From assembly GCA_903842235.1 (NCBI GenBank), contig CAIMLG010000238.1, positions 1-52,796 of the forward strand: a DNA stretch of 52,796 nucleotides, given 5' to 3'. Each line of letters starts with the position of its first letter. The stretch's first letter is position 1. The position numbers and the translations under genes are program-made. Under the pieces are notes generated by a model. That model had not been told where the DNA came from. It made no database searches and saw nothing but the letters and a program-made list of their open reading frames with translations. Source of the stretch: an uncultured Verrucomicrobia subdivision 3 bacterium (GTDB taxonomy: Bacteria > Verrucomicrobiota > Verrucomicrobiia > Limisphaerales > UBA11358). Below are positions 29,530 through 40,373 of this stretch, piece by piece.

Positions 29530-30984
29530 ATGAAAAAAATCGGTGCCATTTTAATGTGCGCCGCCGGGTTGATCCCGGCGGTCGCTCAAACCAATCCGCC
29601 CGCCACGCGGATGCTCGCCTTGCCGGACTGTCTTGTGGAGGCGATCCAGCACAACTTCGATGTGCAGGTGGCCCGCTACGAGCCGCTGAAAGCGCAGTTC
29701 GGCCTGAACGCATCTTACGCGGGCTACGATCCGACCCTTAGTTTGTCTGGCACCCACGACCATGATCGGTTTGGCGGCACCGCCACCAACAGCTTTGCCA
29801 ACAACAACACCTTCTCGTCCGGTCTTGGCGGTTCGCTCCCGCTGGGCACGACTTACAATCTGTTCGGCAATGTGCAGGACAACACGACCGGGGAAAGTTC
29901 CAGTGGGCAGATCGGCGTTAGCGCGCGCCAGCCGTTGCTGAAGGATTTCTGGATCGATGGCACGCGGTTGAGCATCAGCGCGGCCAAAAATAATCTGAAG
30001 CTTTCCGAAAACGACTTGCGCCTGCAGCTCATCACCACGGTCACCGCCGTGGAAACCGCCTATTACGAGCTCATTTACGCCCGGGAAAACCTGAAGGTGC
30101 AGCTGGAAGCGCTGGGGTTGGCCGAACAGCAGTTGGCCGATGACAAGACCCGCCTCGTTTATGGCGCCATCGCCGAGGCGGGCGGCACCTTGGAGCAGGA
30201 CGAAGCCCAAGTAGCGCAGCACCGGGCCAGCCTGATTGCCGCGCGTTATGCGCTGTCGGCCGCTGAGAACGTGCTCAAAAGCCTGATCACGGACAATTAT
30301 GTGCAATGGCATGACGTGACCATCGAGCCCGCGACGCCCCTGGAAGCCGTGCGCCAGTTATTTGACGTGCAAGACAGCTGGACCAAAGGGCTGGCGCAGC
30401 GGCCGGATTTGCAGCAGGCCAAGCTGAACCTGGAGCAGCAGGGCATCCAGTTGAAATTTTCCCGCAACCAGCTTTTTCCCCAGCTCGACCTCACCGGCAG
30501 CCTGGGCTACAACGGCGCGGGTCGGGAAGTCAGCGATGCCTTCCATCAATACGGCACCGCCGACCGGCCGTTTTACAGCTATGGTGCCGAGCTTTCCCTT
30601 CCCCTGAGCAACGCCAAGGCGCGCAATTCCCTCAAGGCGGACAAAGCCAGCGAGCAGCAATTGTTGCTGCGGCTCAAGCAAAAGGAGCAAGGCGTCATGG
30701 TGCAGATTGACGATGCCGTCAAGCGGGCGCAGGCCGCGTGGGAAAGCACGGATGCCACCCAAAAGTCGCGCGTCTCGGCCGAAGCCGCGCTCAAGGCGGA
30801 ACAAGGTAAGTATAACGCCGGCAAAAGCACCACGTTCATCCTGTTGCAATTGCAAAATAATCTCACCGCCGCCCGCTCCCAGGAAATCCGCGCGCTGGCG
30901 GATTACAACGAGGCCCTCTCCAATCTTGCCCAGCAGGAAGGCACCACTCTGGAGCGGAATAAAGTGGATTTAACGGTGAAATAA
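29530..30984 (+). CDS. TolC-family outer membrane protein
   Basis: Signal peptide; VETAYYELIYARENLKVQLEALGLAEQQLADDKTRLVYG; YGAELSLPLSNAKARNSLKADKASEQQ. Confidence 0.9.
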   Translation: MKKIGAILMCAAGLIPAVAQTNPPATRMLALPDCLVEAIQHNFDVQVARYEPLKAQFGLNASYAGYDPTLSLSGTHDHDRFGGTATNSFANNNTFSSGLGGSLPLGTTYNLFGNVQDNTTGESSSGQIGVSARQPLLKDFWIDGTRLSISAAKNNLKLSENDLRLQLITTVTAVETAYYELIYARENLKVQLEALGLAEQQLADDKTRLVYGAIAEAGGTLEQDEAQVAQHRASLIAARYALSAAENVLKSLITDNYVQWHDVTIEPATPLEAVRQLFDVQDSWTKGLAQRPDLQQAKLNLEQQGIQLKFSRNQLFPQLDLTGSLGYNGAGREVSDAFHQYGTADRPFYSYGAELSLPLSNAKARNSLKADKASEQQLLLRLKQKEQGVMVQIDDAVKRAQAAWESTDATQKSRVSAEAALKAEQGKYNAGKSTTFILLQLQNNLTAARSQEIRALADYNEALSNLAQQEGTTLERNKVDLTVK

Positions 30985-31192
30985 ATCCGGCTCGTTCTCC
31001 TTGTCATCCTCGAAAATTGAGGGCCAGACGAAGAATGTGCCTCGGAGGACTGTTTGATTGTTTTTTACCGTAAATCCCACGTCTCGCTCCGAGAGAACAC
31101 AGGAACATCCGATTCAATTTCAGTCCGACCTGCCTACGAGATACCGATTGCTTACGGGGCGGGCTTGCGGCTATAAACAAACCTCAGGAAAA

Positions 31193-31828
31193 ATGAAAAC
31201 TGAAATTACAGCGATCATTTTCGCACTTGCCGGAATGTCTTCCGGCTATCCGCAAGGTTTTTTAAATCTTAATTTTGAGAGCGCTACAATTCCAAGCAAT
31301 CCAACATATGCTGATATAACAGTCTCCAACTTATTTCCGAGGTGGACCGTGACGGCGCCACTATTCTATTACAATGATGTCTCGCTAACCGGCAACTCAA
31401 TAAGTATTTGGGACACGAATCCACCAGCTGCGTTTCCGCCCATTCAAGGAAGATATTTTGCTGTATTTTTCGGAGGCAATTATCCTGGATTTGGGACCGC
31501 CATTTCCCTTGGTCAAACCGGACAAATTCCGCTTTCGGCACAATCGCTGATATTTTTGGGAGCCATCGGCGGCATGCAAATAAATTTCAACGGCCAACCC
31601 ATTTCCTTCTTCAGCTTGAGCGCCACCGCCAATTATACGGTTTACGGCGCAGATATTTCGCCCTATGCCGGACAGACCGGGCAATTGCTATTTACACTTC
31701 CTCCATACGTCGGAAATGCCATGCTCGATAACATTCAGTTTTCATCTTCACCCATTCCCGAACCCGGCGTTTTATGTTTGTTCGCCTTGGGCGGCGCGTT
31801 GCTTGGCGTGCGCCGCTGGAAAAAATGA
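31193..31828 (+). CDS. PEP-CTERM sorting-domain protein
   Basis: Signal peptide MKTEITAIIFALAGMSSGYPQG; C-terminal IPEPGVLCLFALGGALLGVRRWKK. Confidence 0.88.
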   Translation: MKTEITAIIFALAGMSSGYPQGFLNLNFESATIPSNPTYADITVSNLFPRWTVTAPLFYYNDVSLTGNSISIWDTNPPAAFPPIQGRYFAVFFGGNYPGFGTAISLGQTGQIPLSAQSLIFLGAIGGMQINFNGQPISFFSLSATANYTVYGADISPYAGQTGQLLFTLPPYVGNAMLDNIQFSSSPIPEPGVLCLFALGGALLGVRRWKK

Positions 31829-31904
31829 AAATCAAAATTACAGCGAGCTGAAAATTGGAGCCCCAAAGGCAGAAGCGAGGCACTCGCCAATCCTGCCAGG
31901 CCCT

Positions 31905-32609
31905 TTACCAAAATTGCCACGCGCCCTGCCAGACGACCCAGACGCCCAGGAGGAAATTCGTGATGGCGTGCGCCGTCATCGCTTCGCCCAGCCGGCCCTG
32001 GCGGAGCACGAGCCATTGATACGCCGCCCCGCAAATAATTCCCGCCAGCCATTCGTTGTGCGCCAATCCGAACAGCGCCGCCGTCACCAAAAACGGCACC
32101 GGCAAAAACCGGTTCAGCGGCACGGCCAGGAAATCTTTCCCGGCAATGTAGCGATACAGGAACGACCGGTAAAAAACCTCCTCCAGCGGCGGCACGATAA
32201 ACGTTGAGCCAAGAATTCGCACGCTGATGAGCAGCCACGCCACCGCGGAGCCGGCGCCGAACTGTTCCTGGGGGTTCCACGCCGGCGCGGGTTGGGCCGG
32301 CGCGTGGGACAGTCCGAGTTTCACCCAGGGCGAATTTTGCGTGGTCCACTCGCCGCTGAGGCCGGCCCAGACGGCAAAAATTCCGACGCCCACCAGCACC
32401 GCCGGCCAGCTAAACGCCCAGCGCATTTCCGCGACGAACGGCCGCATCGCCCAGATCAGCCACAGGCCCACCAGCGTTTTCGCGAGGTAAAACCAATAAG
32501 CCGAGGCTGGCCCGAACTGGCCCTGACCGGCCGTCAGCAGGAGAAAAATGCCGAACGGCACCACCCGCGCCGCCGCCGGGTTGCGGGCAAAGATTTGTTT
32601 CCACGCCAT
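31905..32609 (-). CDS. CPBP/CAAX-type intramembrane protease, PEP-CTERM-associated type (TIGR03008-like)
   Basis: PPLEEVFYRSFLYRYIAG (EExxxR), FGLAHNEWLAG, AHAITNFLLG metal-site motifs. Confidence 0.8.
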   Translation of the reverse strand: MAWKQIFARNPAAARVVPFGIFLLLTAGQGQFGPASAYWFYLAKTLVGLWLIWAMRPFVAEMRWAFSWPAVLVGVGIFAVWAGLSGEWTTQNSPWVKLGLSHAPAQPAPAWNPQEQFGAGSAVAWLLISVRILGSTFIVPPLEEVFYRSFLYRYIAGKDFLAVPLNRFLPVPFLVTAALFGLAHNEWLAGIICGAAYQWLVLRQGRLGEAMTAHAITNFLLGVWVVWQGAWQFW

Positions 32610-32612
32610 GCC

Positions 32613-33125
32613 TCAGCGCTCCATGCCCAGTTTAATCTCCTGATTCCCCGGCCCCCTGAGCGTCACCCCGGTTTGACTGATGGCTTTCACCTTGAACTGG
32701 CCCACCGCCTCGCCGGGGCGGACGGTCTTGCCGCCCACGATGGCGATCGGCTTGGTTGGGGAATAGAAAATTGCCTGCAAAACCGGCCGGTCAGCCGGGC
32801 TCGCTGGCGGAGGATCTGCTGGCGTCGGCAGCGGCGGGGCGGGGGCCTTCGGCCTTTCCACGGTTCGCGCGACGACCGGCGGTGTGACCGGCACCACCGG
32901 CTGGGTCGTCACGATGGGGTGGACCATTGTGCCCAAGCTGGGGCGGGGCCACCAAAACCAGGCTCCGAAGCCGATCACCGCCGTTAGGGTCAGAAGGATG
33001 ATACCGGGGAAGCGCCACGCGGCGGCGGGTTCGTCCGCGACCGGCTGGAGCGGCGCCAGCGGCGGGGACGAGTGGGGCGGCGGGTTTTGCCGGGCCTGTT
33101 TCAAGGCGTCGTTGATGAGGCTCAT
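32613..33125 (-). CDS. GspB-like general secretion protein
   Basis: MSLINDALKQARQ N-terminus, one TM, Pro-rich linker, C-terminal LQAIFYSPTKPIAIVGGKTVRPGEAVGQFKVKAISQTGVTLRGPGNQEIKL. Confidence 0.75.
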   Translation of the reverse strand: MSLINDALKQARQNPPPHSSPPLAPLQPVADEPAAAWRFPGIILLTLTAVIGFGAWFWWPRPSLGTMVHPIVTTQPVVPVTPPVVARTVERPKAPAPPLPTPADPPPASPADRPVLQAIFYSPTKPIAIVGGKTVRPGEAVGQFKVKAISQTGVTLRGPGNQEIKLGMER

Positions 33126-33937
33126 GCGTGGATGTCTCCTTCCAGTTCGCGGATGGCGCGGCCCACCATCCGGTAATTGATGCGGTCGCTGCGCTCGACA
33201 AACCCCGCCAGCAGCGCCTTGTCGCACACGGCGTTGACCAGCCGCGGAATGCCCTTGCTATAGCCAAACACCCGCCAGAGGGCTGGCGCGGTGAAGGTCG
33301 GAAAGCCGCGCGCGCCGGCCAGCGCCAGGCGGTGGTGGATATACTGGCCGACTTCCGTCCGCGTCAGTGGATTCAAATGATACCGCACGGTGATGCGCTG
33401 GCGCAGTTGCCGGAGCTGATGGCTGTTCAGGCGGTCGCGCAATTCCGGCTGGCCCATCAGGACAATCTGCAACAGCTTCCGGTCATCCGTCTCGATATTG
33501 GAAATTAGCCGCACCTGTTCGAGCAATTCCACGGTCAGGTTCTGCGCCTCGTCCACAATGAGCACCGTCTCCCGGCCCGCCAGTGTTTGTTTCAACAAAA
33601 AATCGCTGATGCTGGCCAGCGTCTCCAGCCGGTCCCGGCCTTTCACCTCCAGGCCGTATTCCGTGGCGATGGCCTTCATCAGCTCATCCGCATTCAGGAC
33701 GGGATTCAATATCAAAGCCGTGGAGAAATTGCCGTCCAGGTGTTCCAGCAGCGCGCGGCAGAGCGTCGTTTTACCCGCGCCGACCTCGCCGGTCAGTTGG
33801 ACAAAGCCTTTGCGCTCGCGAATGCCGTAAAGAAGATGGTTGAACGCCTCGCGATGCTTCCGGCTGTGAAAAAGAAAGCGCGGATTCGGCGTGATGTCGA
33901 ACGGCGACTGCTTCAATCCGTAATATTCCAGATACAC
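33122..33937 (-). CDS. ExeA/GspA-like AAA secretion ATPase (TIGR03015-like)
   Basis: MYLEYYGLKQSPFDITPNPRFLFHSRKHREAFNHLLYGIRERKGFVQLTGEVGAGKTTLCRALL; VLIVDEAQNL. Confidence 0.9.
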   Translation of the reverse strand: MYLEYYGLKQSPFDITPNPRFLFHSRKHREAFNHLLYGIRERKGFVQLTGEVGAGKTTLCRALLEHLDGNFSTALILNPVLNADELMKAIATEYGLEVKGRDRLETLASISDFLLKQTLAGRETVLIVDEAQNLTVELLEQVRLISNIETDDRKLLQIVLMGQPELRDRLNSHQLRQLRQRITVRYHLNPLTRTEVGQYIHHRLALAGARGFPTFTAPALWRVFGYSKGIPRLVNAVCDKALLAGFVERSDRINYRMVGRAIRELEGDIHA

Positions 33938-34134
33938 AGGTGGTTTCTTTCGCGCTAAACCGGGGTGGCCCCGAGTTCATCACCATGAAAGCACAAGATC
34001 CCAATTAGAAGCAATTGGCAATTGCGGGCGCAGGGCGGTTCGCCACCCGAAGCCGGGTGAACTTTAAAACCTCAATGATTTCCTCCGCCGTCGACCGCTT
34101 GACATCCCACGCCACCGCGGCAAACACTAGCCGC

Positions 34135-36030
34135 ATGACGTCTGAGACGAAGAACTTTTTTGCCTTCACCGGCACCGTATTATTGCCCCGGGCCGGCCGG
34201 ATGTCCCCAACCGGATCCAAATCCCACTCGTTGGCTCGCTGGCTGGTGGTTGCTTGTGCGGCGCTGGCCATGCTTGGTGCAGCCAGCCCCGTCGCCGCGG
34301 CCGAGGGGCCGATCAAGACGGAAATCAAGCCGACGGCCGGGGGCTGGCAGCTGCTGCGCGCTGGCCAGCCCTATTTCATCAAGGGCGGCGGCGGGGGTGG
34401 TTCCAAGAGCGTGCTGGTCGAGTGCGGCGGCAATTCGTTTCGGACGTGGGGCGTCGGCAGCGACACGTTGGCCCAGTTGGACGAAGCGCAGAAACTCGGC
34501 CTCACGGTCACCTTGGGCGTCTGGCTGGGCCACCAAGGCAACGGCTTCAGCTACGAAAATCCCGAAACCTTGAACCGACAGTTCGACGCCGTCAAGCAGG
34601 CGGTCGAACGCTACAAAAATCATCCCGCCGTGCTGATGTGGGCTTTGGGCAACGAAATGGAAAACGGCAACGATACGCCGGTTCTGTGGCACCACATTGA
34701 AGCGCTGGCCAAGCTGGTGCACACATTGGATCCGAACCATCCAACCATGACCGTCGTGGCCGAACTGGGCGGCAATAAAGTCCAGAACCTCCACCAATCC
34801 TGCCCGTCGCTGGATGTGATCGGCATCAATTCTTATGGCGGCGGGCCGTCCGTGGCCAAGCGCTACCGGGCGGCGGGCGGCACCAAGCCCATCGTCATCA
34901 CTGAATTCGGCCCGGCCGGCACTTGGGAGACGCCCCTGAATTCCTTTGGGGCCGCCCAAGAATTAACCAGCACCGCCAAGGCCAAGGCTTACCATGACAC
35001 TTACGTCCAAGCCGTCACCGGCGCGCCGGGCCTGTGCCTCGGTTCGTATGCGTTTACCTGGGGCTCCAAGATCGAGGCCACGGCCACTTGGTTTGGCATG
35101 TTTCTGGCGGATGGCCGCCGCTTGGCCGCCGTGGACACCATGCAGGAACTCTGGAGCGGCAAGGCCCCGGCGAAACCGTGCCCGGCCATGACCAAGCTGG
35201 CTTTAACCTCCCCGGATCAAGTGCAGGCCGGCGATATTGTCAAAGCGGTGGTGGAAATCACTGACGCCAAGGATTGCCAGATCGATTGGGAACTTTACCG
35301 CGAGCAAAGCAATTATGATGTGCCGGGCGCTGGCGCGGCCGCCACGGCCGCTTATCCTGATGCGATTGCTCAGAATGGTGAGCGCGCGGTTTCCCTCAAG
35401 CTTCCTTCCGCCGGCGGCATTTACCGGCTTTACTGCACCATCCGCAATGCCACCGGCGGCGCGGCCGTGGGGAGTTTGCCCGTGAAAGTAACCGGCTCGA
35501 AAGTCGCCTTCCGGGCGCCGGTGGTGAACGTTCCGTTCGTCGTTTATGCCGACGAATTGAAAGACGCGCCCTATGTGGCATCCGGCTGGATGGGGGATGC
35601 CTCCGCCGTCGCCATGGACGCCGCGTGCGCGGACAATCCACACAGCGGCAAAACGTGTCTGAAAGTTGCCTACAACCAGCCCGGCGGCTGGGCGGGCGTG
35701 GTCTGGCAAAGTCCGGCCAACGACTGGGGCCAGTTGCCCGGTGGCTATGATCTTAGCGCGGCCAGCAAACTAACTTTCTGGGCGCGCGGCGCCAAGGGCG
35801 GGGAAAAGGTCAAGTTTGGCGTCGGCCTTATCGGCATCGAGAAGCGTTACCACGATTCCGGAAAAACGGATACCGGCGACCTCGTCCTGACTTCCGACTG
35901 GAAACAATATTCGATTGATCTGAGCGAGCTGGACCTGCAATGCATCAAATCGGGTTTCTATTGGACGCTGGTCGGCCAAGGCCGCCCGCTGGCGTTCTAT
36001 TTGGACGACCTCCAGTATGTGGCGGAGTGA
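34135..36030 (+). CDS. Secreted glycoside hydrolase (GH2/GH5-like TIM barrel) with C-terminal CBM-like domain
   Basis: AVERYKNHPAVLMWALGNEMENGND; IVITEFGPAGTWETP; C-terminal KLTFWARGAKGGEKVKFGVG...FYLDDLQYV. Confidence 0.75.
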   Translation: MTSETKNFFAFTGTVLLPRAGRMSPTGSKSHSLARWLVVACAALAMLGAASPVAAAEGPIKTEIKPTAGGWQLLRAGQPYFIKGGGGGGSKSVLVECGGNSFRTWGVGSDTLAQLDEAQKLGLTVTLGVWLGHQGNGFSYENPETLNRQFDAVKQAVERYKNHPAVLMWALGNEMENGNDTPVLWHHIEALAKLVHTLDPNHPTMTVVAELGGNKVQNLHQSCPSLDVIGINSYGGGPSVAKRYRAAGGTKPIVITEFGPAGTWETPLNSFGAAQELTSTAKAKAYHDTYVQAVTGAPGLCLGSYAFTWGSKIEATATWFGMFLADGRRLAAVDTMQELWSGKAPAKPCPAMTKLALTSPDQVQAGDIVKAVVEITDAKDCQIDWELYREQSNYDVPGAGAAATAAYPDAIAQNGERAVSLKLPSAGGIYRLYCTIRNATGGAAVGSLPVKVTGSKVAFRAPVVNVPFVVYADELKDAPYVASGWMGDASAVAMDAACADNPHSGKTCLKVAYNQPGGWAGVVWQSPANDWGQLPGGYDLSAASKLTFWARGAKGGEKVKFGVGLIGIEKRYHDSGKTDTGDLVLTSDWKQYSIDLSELDLQCIKSGFYWTLVGQGRPLAFYLDDLQYVAE

Positions 36031-36061
36031 ACGGGCTTAAGCCGGATCCCTGCCGTTGGAT

Positions 36062-36160
36062 TGGGTGGAACGGCCAACTTGGCCGTGCGCGGCGGCAACT
36101 TGCCGCCGCGCCGGGCGGGCGGGTCACCCGCCCGAACGGGCTGGTGGCCCGTTCCACCCA
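36062..36160. repeat. Compound palindromic element: outer 11 bp inverted repeat enclosing consecutive hairpins
   Basis: TGGGTGGAACG (36062-36072)/CGTTCCACCCA (36150-36160); internal CGGCC-AACTT-GGCCG, GCGCGGCGGC-AACTT-GCCGCCGCGC, CGGGCGGG-TCA-CCCGCCCG, ACGGGC-TGGTG-GCCCGT. Confidence 0.92.
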
Positions 36161-36182
36161 GACTTTGACGGCATGCTTACGG

Positions 36183-37292
36183 TTAAGATGACCGAGCGAT
36201 CACCCGCACCGCCTTAATCAGCGCCGCCGCCTCGGCGGGCGTGCCAATGGTGATGCGCAGATAATCACTCACTTCCGAGGCGCTGAACCAGCGGACCAGA
36301 ATTTTTTTGGCCCGCAACTTCGCCAGCCATTCCGCCGCCGGCAAGCGCGGCGGCCGGACCAGGATGAAATTCGCCTGGCTCGGCAGCACGCGGAAGCCCA
36401 GCTGGGTCAATTCCCGATCCAGCCATTCCCGCGTGGCGATGATTTTCTTGAAGTTGGCCTGATAATATTTCAAGTCTCCCAGCGTCGCCTCGGCGGCGAT
36501 TTGGCCGAGCCCGTTCACATTGTAGCTGTCGCGGATTTTATCCAGGGCGGCGATGAGTCCGGCTGCGCCGACGCAATAGCCGACGCGCTGGAAACAGAGC
36601 GAATAGGCTTTGGAGAAAGTTCGGGCCACCAGCACATTGGGATGCGTCAGCGCCAGCTTCAGCGCGTTTTCTTTGGCAAAATCCACATATGCCTCATCCA
36701 GCACCACCACGCCTTTTTGCGCGCGGCAGATTTTTTCCAGTTCCGCCGTGGGATAGCCGCGGCCACCCGGGGCGTTGGGTGTGGTGATGAATGTCAGCGC
36801 CGCTTGGAAATTCCACTCTTTGTCCCGCTTGAGTTCGGCCACCGAAGGCAGGGAAAAATCCGGGTTGAGCAACACCGCGTTTTTCGCGGCGCCATGAATC
36901 TCCGCCAGCACGGGATAAAGGGAATAGCTGGGCGTAAAATACTGCATCACCGCCCGGGGGCTGTCGTGTTTGGCCTTGGGCATGGGCTCCACAAACGCCC
37001 GCCCCGCCAGCGCCAGCACCTCGTCCGAGCCGTTGCCGACGAGGATGTTTTCCGGCCGACAGCCATGTAATTTAGCCAGTTGGGCGCGCAGGTTTGCCGC
37101 CGTGGGATTCGGATACCGCCGCAATCGGCTGTCCACCGCCGCCCGGACCGCCGCCAGCACCTTGGGCGAGGGCGGATACGGATTCTCGTTGGTGTTCAGC
37201 TTGATCAACCCCTTAATTTTGGGTTGCTCTCCCGGCACATAAGCGTGCAAGCCCTGCACCAGCGGACGAATGAGCGTGAGCGGTTTTGACAT
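36183..37292 (-). CDS. hisC: Histidinol-phosphate aminotransferase
   Basis: LIKLNTNENPYPPSPKV; ENILVGNGSDEVL; VVLDEAYVDFA; ARTFSKAYSLCFQRVGY. Confidence 0.93.
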   Translation of the reverse strand: MSKPLTLIRPLVQGLHAYVPGEQPKIKGLIKLNTNENPYPPSPKVLAAVRAAVDSRLRRYPNPTAANLRAQLAKLHGCRPENILVGNGSDEVLALAGRAFVEPMPKAKHDSPRAVMQYFTPSYSLYPVLAEIHGAAKNAVLLNPDFSLPSVAELKRDKEWNFQAALTFITTPNAPGGRGYPTAELEKICRAQKGVVVLDEAYVDFAKENALKLALTHPNVLVARTFSKAYSLCFQRVGYCVGAAGLIAALDKIRDSYNVNGLGQIAAEATLGDLKYYQANFKKIIATREWLDRELTQLGFRVLPSQANFILVRPPRLPAAEWLAKLRAKKILVRWFSASEVSDYLRITIGTPAEAAALIKAVRVIARSS

Positions 37293-37353
37293 GCGATTAT
37301 TTCAATGAAAAAGCGGGCAAAAGTCGAGGCTGCGCTCGCGGGAGCCAGCCGGT

Positions 37354-37935
37354 TTACCCGCGCAGTGTTCGCACATCCACCGCGTCCATGCCGGCGGCCC
37401 GAATGGCCTCCAAGCCCAAGTCGGTATCTTCGTAAGCGCGGCAATATTTTGGCTCCGCGCCAAGGCGGCGGGCGGCTTCAAGGAAAATATCCGGCGCGGG
37501 CTTCTGGTGTTTCACCATTTCACTGGTGACCACCGCCGCAAAGAGCTGGCGGATTTTAATCTGTTCCAACACCTCGCAGATGATTTTTTGCGTGCCGCCG
37601 GACGCCACGGCCAGGGGGATTTTACCAAAGTTCGCCTGGGCAATTTCCACGACGGCCCGGATGGGCTCAATCTGCGCCATCAGCGGTAAATAGAGATCTT
37701 CCTTTTCGTGAGCCACGGCGATGTGATCCAGCGACCGGCCTTGTTCCTCGGCCAGCATTTTCAAAATGTCGCGCGACGGCACGCCGCCGAGCGCATAAAA
37801 TCGGTCCTCCGGAAAATGCAGGTCGTATCGGCGCGTGACCATCTGCCACGCGTGCCAGTGCAGCGGCATGGTGTTGGCCAAGGTGCCATCGCAATCGAAT
37901 ATCAGGGCTCGGGGTTCCAGGGGCTGGGGGTTCAT
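37354..37935 (-). CDS. HAD-superfamily phosphatase, beta-phosphoglucomutase-like
   Basis: ALIFDCDGTLANTMPLHWHAWQ; HQKPAPDIFLEAARRLG; AYEDTDLGLEAIRAAGM. Confidence 0.92.
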   Translation of the reverse strand: MNPQPLEPRALIFDCDGTLANTMPLHWHAWQMVTRRYDLHFPEDRFYALGGVPSRDILKMLAEEQGRSLDHIAVAHEKEDLYLPLMAQIEPIRAVVEIAQANFGKIPLAVASGGTQKIICEVLEQIKIRQLFAAVVTSEMVKHQKPAPDIFLEAARRLGAEPKYCRAYEDTDLGLEAIRAAGMDAVDVRTLRG

Positions 37936-38805
37936 TTCAAGTTTTTATTCAGAAAGTCGAGGATCACCTTTTGATAGGTTTCCGGGGCAAAATGGAGCAA
38001 ATCTTCATGGTGTGCGCCTTCCAGGGCGACCAACTGTTTGGGCTCGGCGGCCTCTCGAAACATTTGCTGCGCCTCACCGAGGTGGGTTTCTTGTTCGAGC
38101 GTGCCGGCGAGAAATAATTTCGGCACGGTGATTTTAGCCACCTGGTCCAGCGGCCGCAAATCGTCCACCCCGCCGCCGGTCCGCAGCGGGATTTGCGCCG
38201 TCAGCAATGGCGATAGCCAGCGGCCCGCCGGTCCCAGAACCATTTCCAGCCGGTCCTTGGTCGCGTCCACGATGGTTGGAAACATGGATTCCAGCACCAG
38301 CGCCTGCACCGCCAGTGGCGGTTTTGCCAGCGCTGCCGCCGCCGCTCCGAGCGAAATGCCAATCACCCCAATGGGCCGGCCGGGAAAACGGGTTTTGACA
38401 AATTCCACCGCCGCCTGCGCATCGCGACTTTCGAGAAAACCAAAGGTGATCTGTTGGCCGACGCTCTCGCCGTGCGCCTGAAAATCGTAGAGCAGAACGG
38501 CATAGCCGGCCCGCGATAAAAACCGCGCCCGCTCGACCAGCGATGCTTTGTCCGCATGAATGCCATGCTGCAAAATAACCACGCCATGATTGTTTTCCGG
38601 GGTGACCAGCCAGCCATGAATCAGCGCGCCGCTGGCGCTGGGAAAGGTGACCGGTTCGACTGGCAAATGGAGCGGAAGTGGCACCGGATGATTGCAGGGG
38701 GCGGAATAGCGGCTGCCAAAAACCCACGCGCTGGTAAGCCGCCCGCCAGCAGGATGACCGGGGTGATTAGACCGATGCGTTTCCAATGCCGTTGGAGGCG
38801 ACGAA

Positions 38806-38809
<4 letters not shown>
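37932..38809 (-). CDS. Alpha/beta hydrolase; 5' end apparently frameshifted (main frame 37932..38786)
   Basis: HGWLVTPENNHGVVILQHGIHADKASLVERARFLSRAGYAVLLYDFQAHGES; GVIGISLGAAAA; a signal-anchor-like N-terminus lies in another frame starting at 38809. Confidence 0.75.
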
Positions 38810-39885
<1,076 letters not shown>

Positions 39886-39957
39886 TGTCAATGGGAGCGC
39901 CGATTGGCATCCGCTGGACCAATCCAGCGATGCGCCTCCGGCGTCGCAGCAAAAAAC

Positions 39958-40000
39958 AAGCCGCCCGCCACCCCGGAAATTCCGGCGCGGCGGGCGGCTT
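39958..40000 (-). terminator. GC-rich hairpin between rpmE and prfA
   Basis: AAGCCGCCCGCC (39958-39969) pairs with GGCGGGCGGCTT (39989-40000); A-rich tract before it gives a T-run on the minus strand. Confidence 0.75.
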
Positions 40001-40011
40001 TAATCGAAAAG

Positions 40012-40257
40012 CTAGGCTTTTTTCTTCTTCTTGGTGGCAAAGGCCTCGGCGGCGGCGGCCGTCTTGGCGGCCCGCTGTTGGAATTTATCCACGCGCCCGG
40101 CCGTGTCCACGAACTTCTGCTGGCCCGTGTAAAACGGATGGCAGGCGTTGCAGATACCGACGATGATGGTGTGCTTGGTGGAACGGGTCTTGATCACGTT
40201 GCCGCAGGCGCAACGGATCTCGGCGTCCACATATTTCGGGTGAATGTCCGTCTTCAT
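40012..40257 (-). CDS. rpmE: 50S ribosomal protein L31
   Basis: [59 protein letters not shown]. Confidence 0.96.
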   Translation of the reverse strand: MKTDIHPKYVDAEIRCACGNVIKTRSTKHTIIVGICNACHPFYTGQQKFVDTAGRVDKFQQRAAKTAAAAEAFATKKKKKA

Positions 40258-40373
40258 AAAAAAGGGCGTTCAAACTATCAAACGTTGGCCGGATGACAAG
40301 CAGGAATTCTGGTTGCCGTAAAAACCATTTTCGCTTTGCGTGGCGAATCGGGAAGGGCTATTCTGCCGCCGTT

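Noticed and set aside
28164-29549. 461-aa minus-strand ORF opposite trigger factor
   Set aside because: Antisense shadow of tig.
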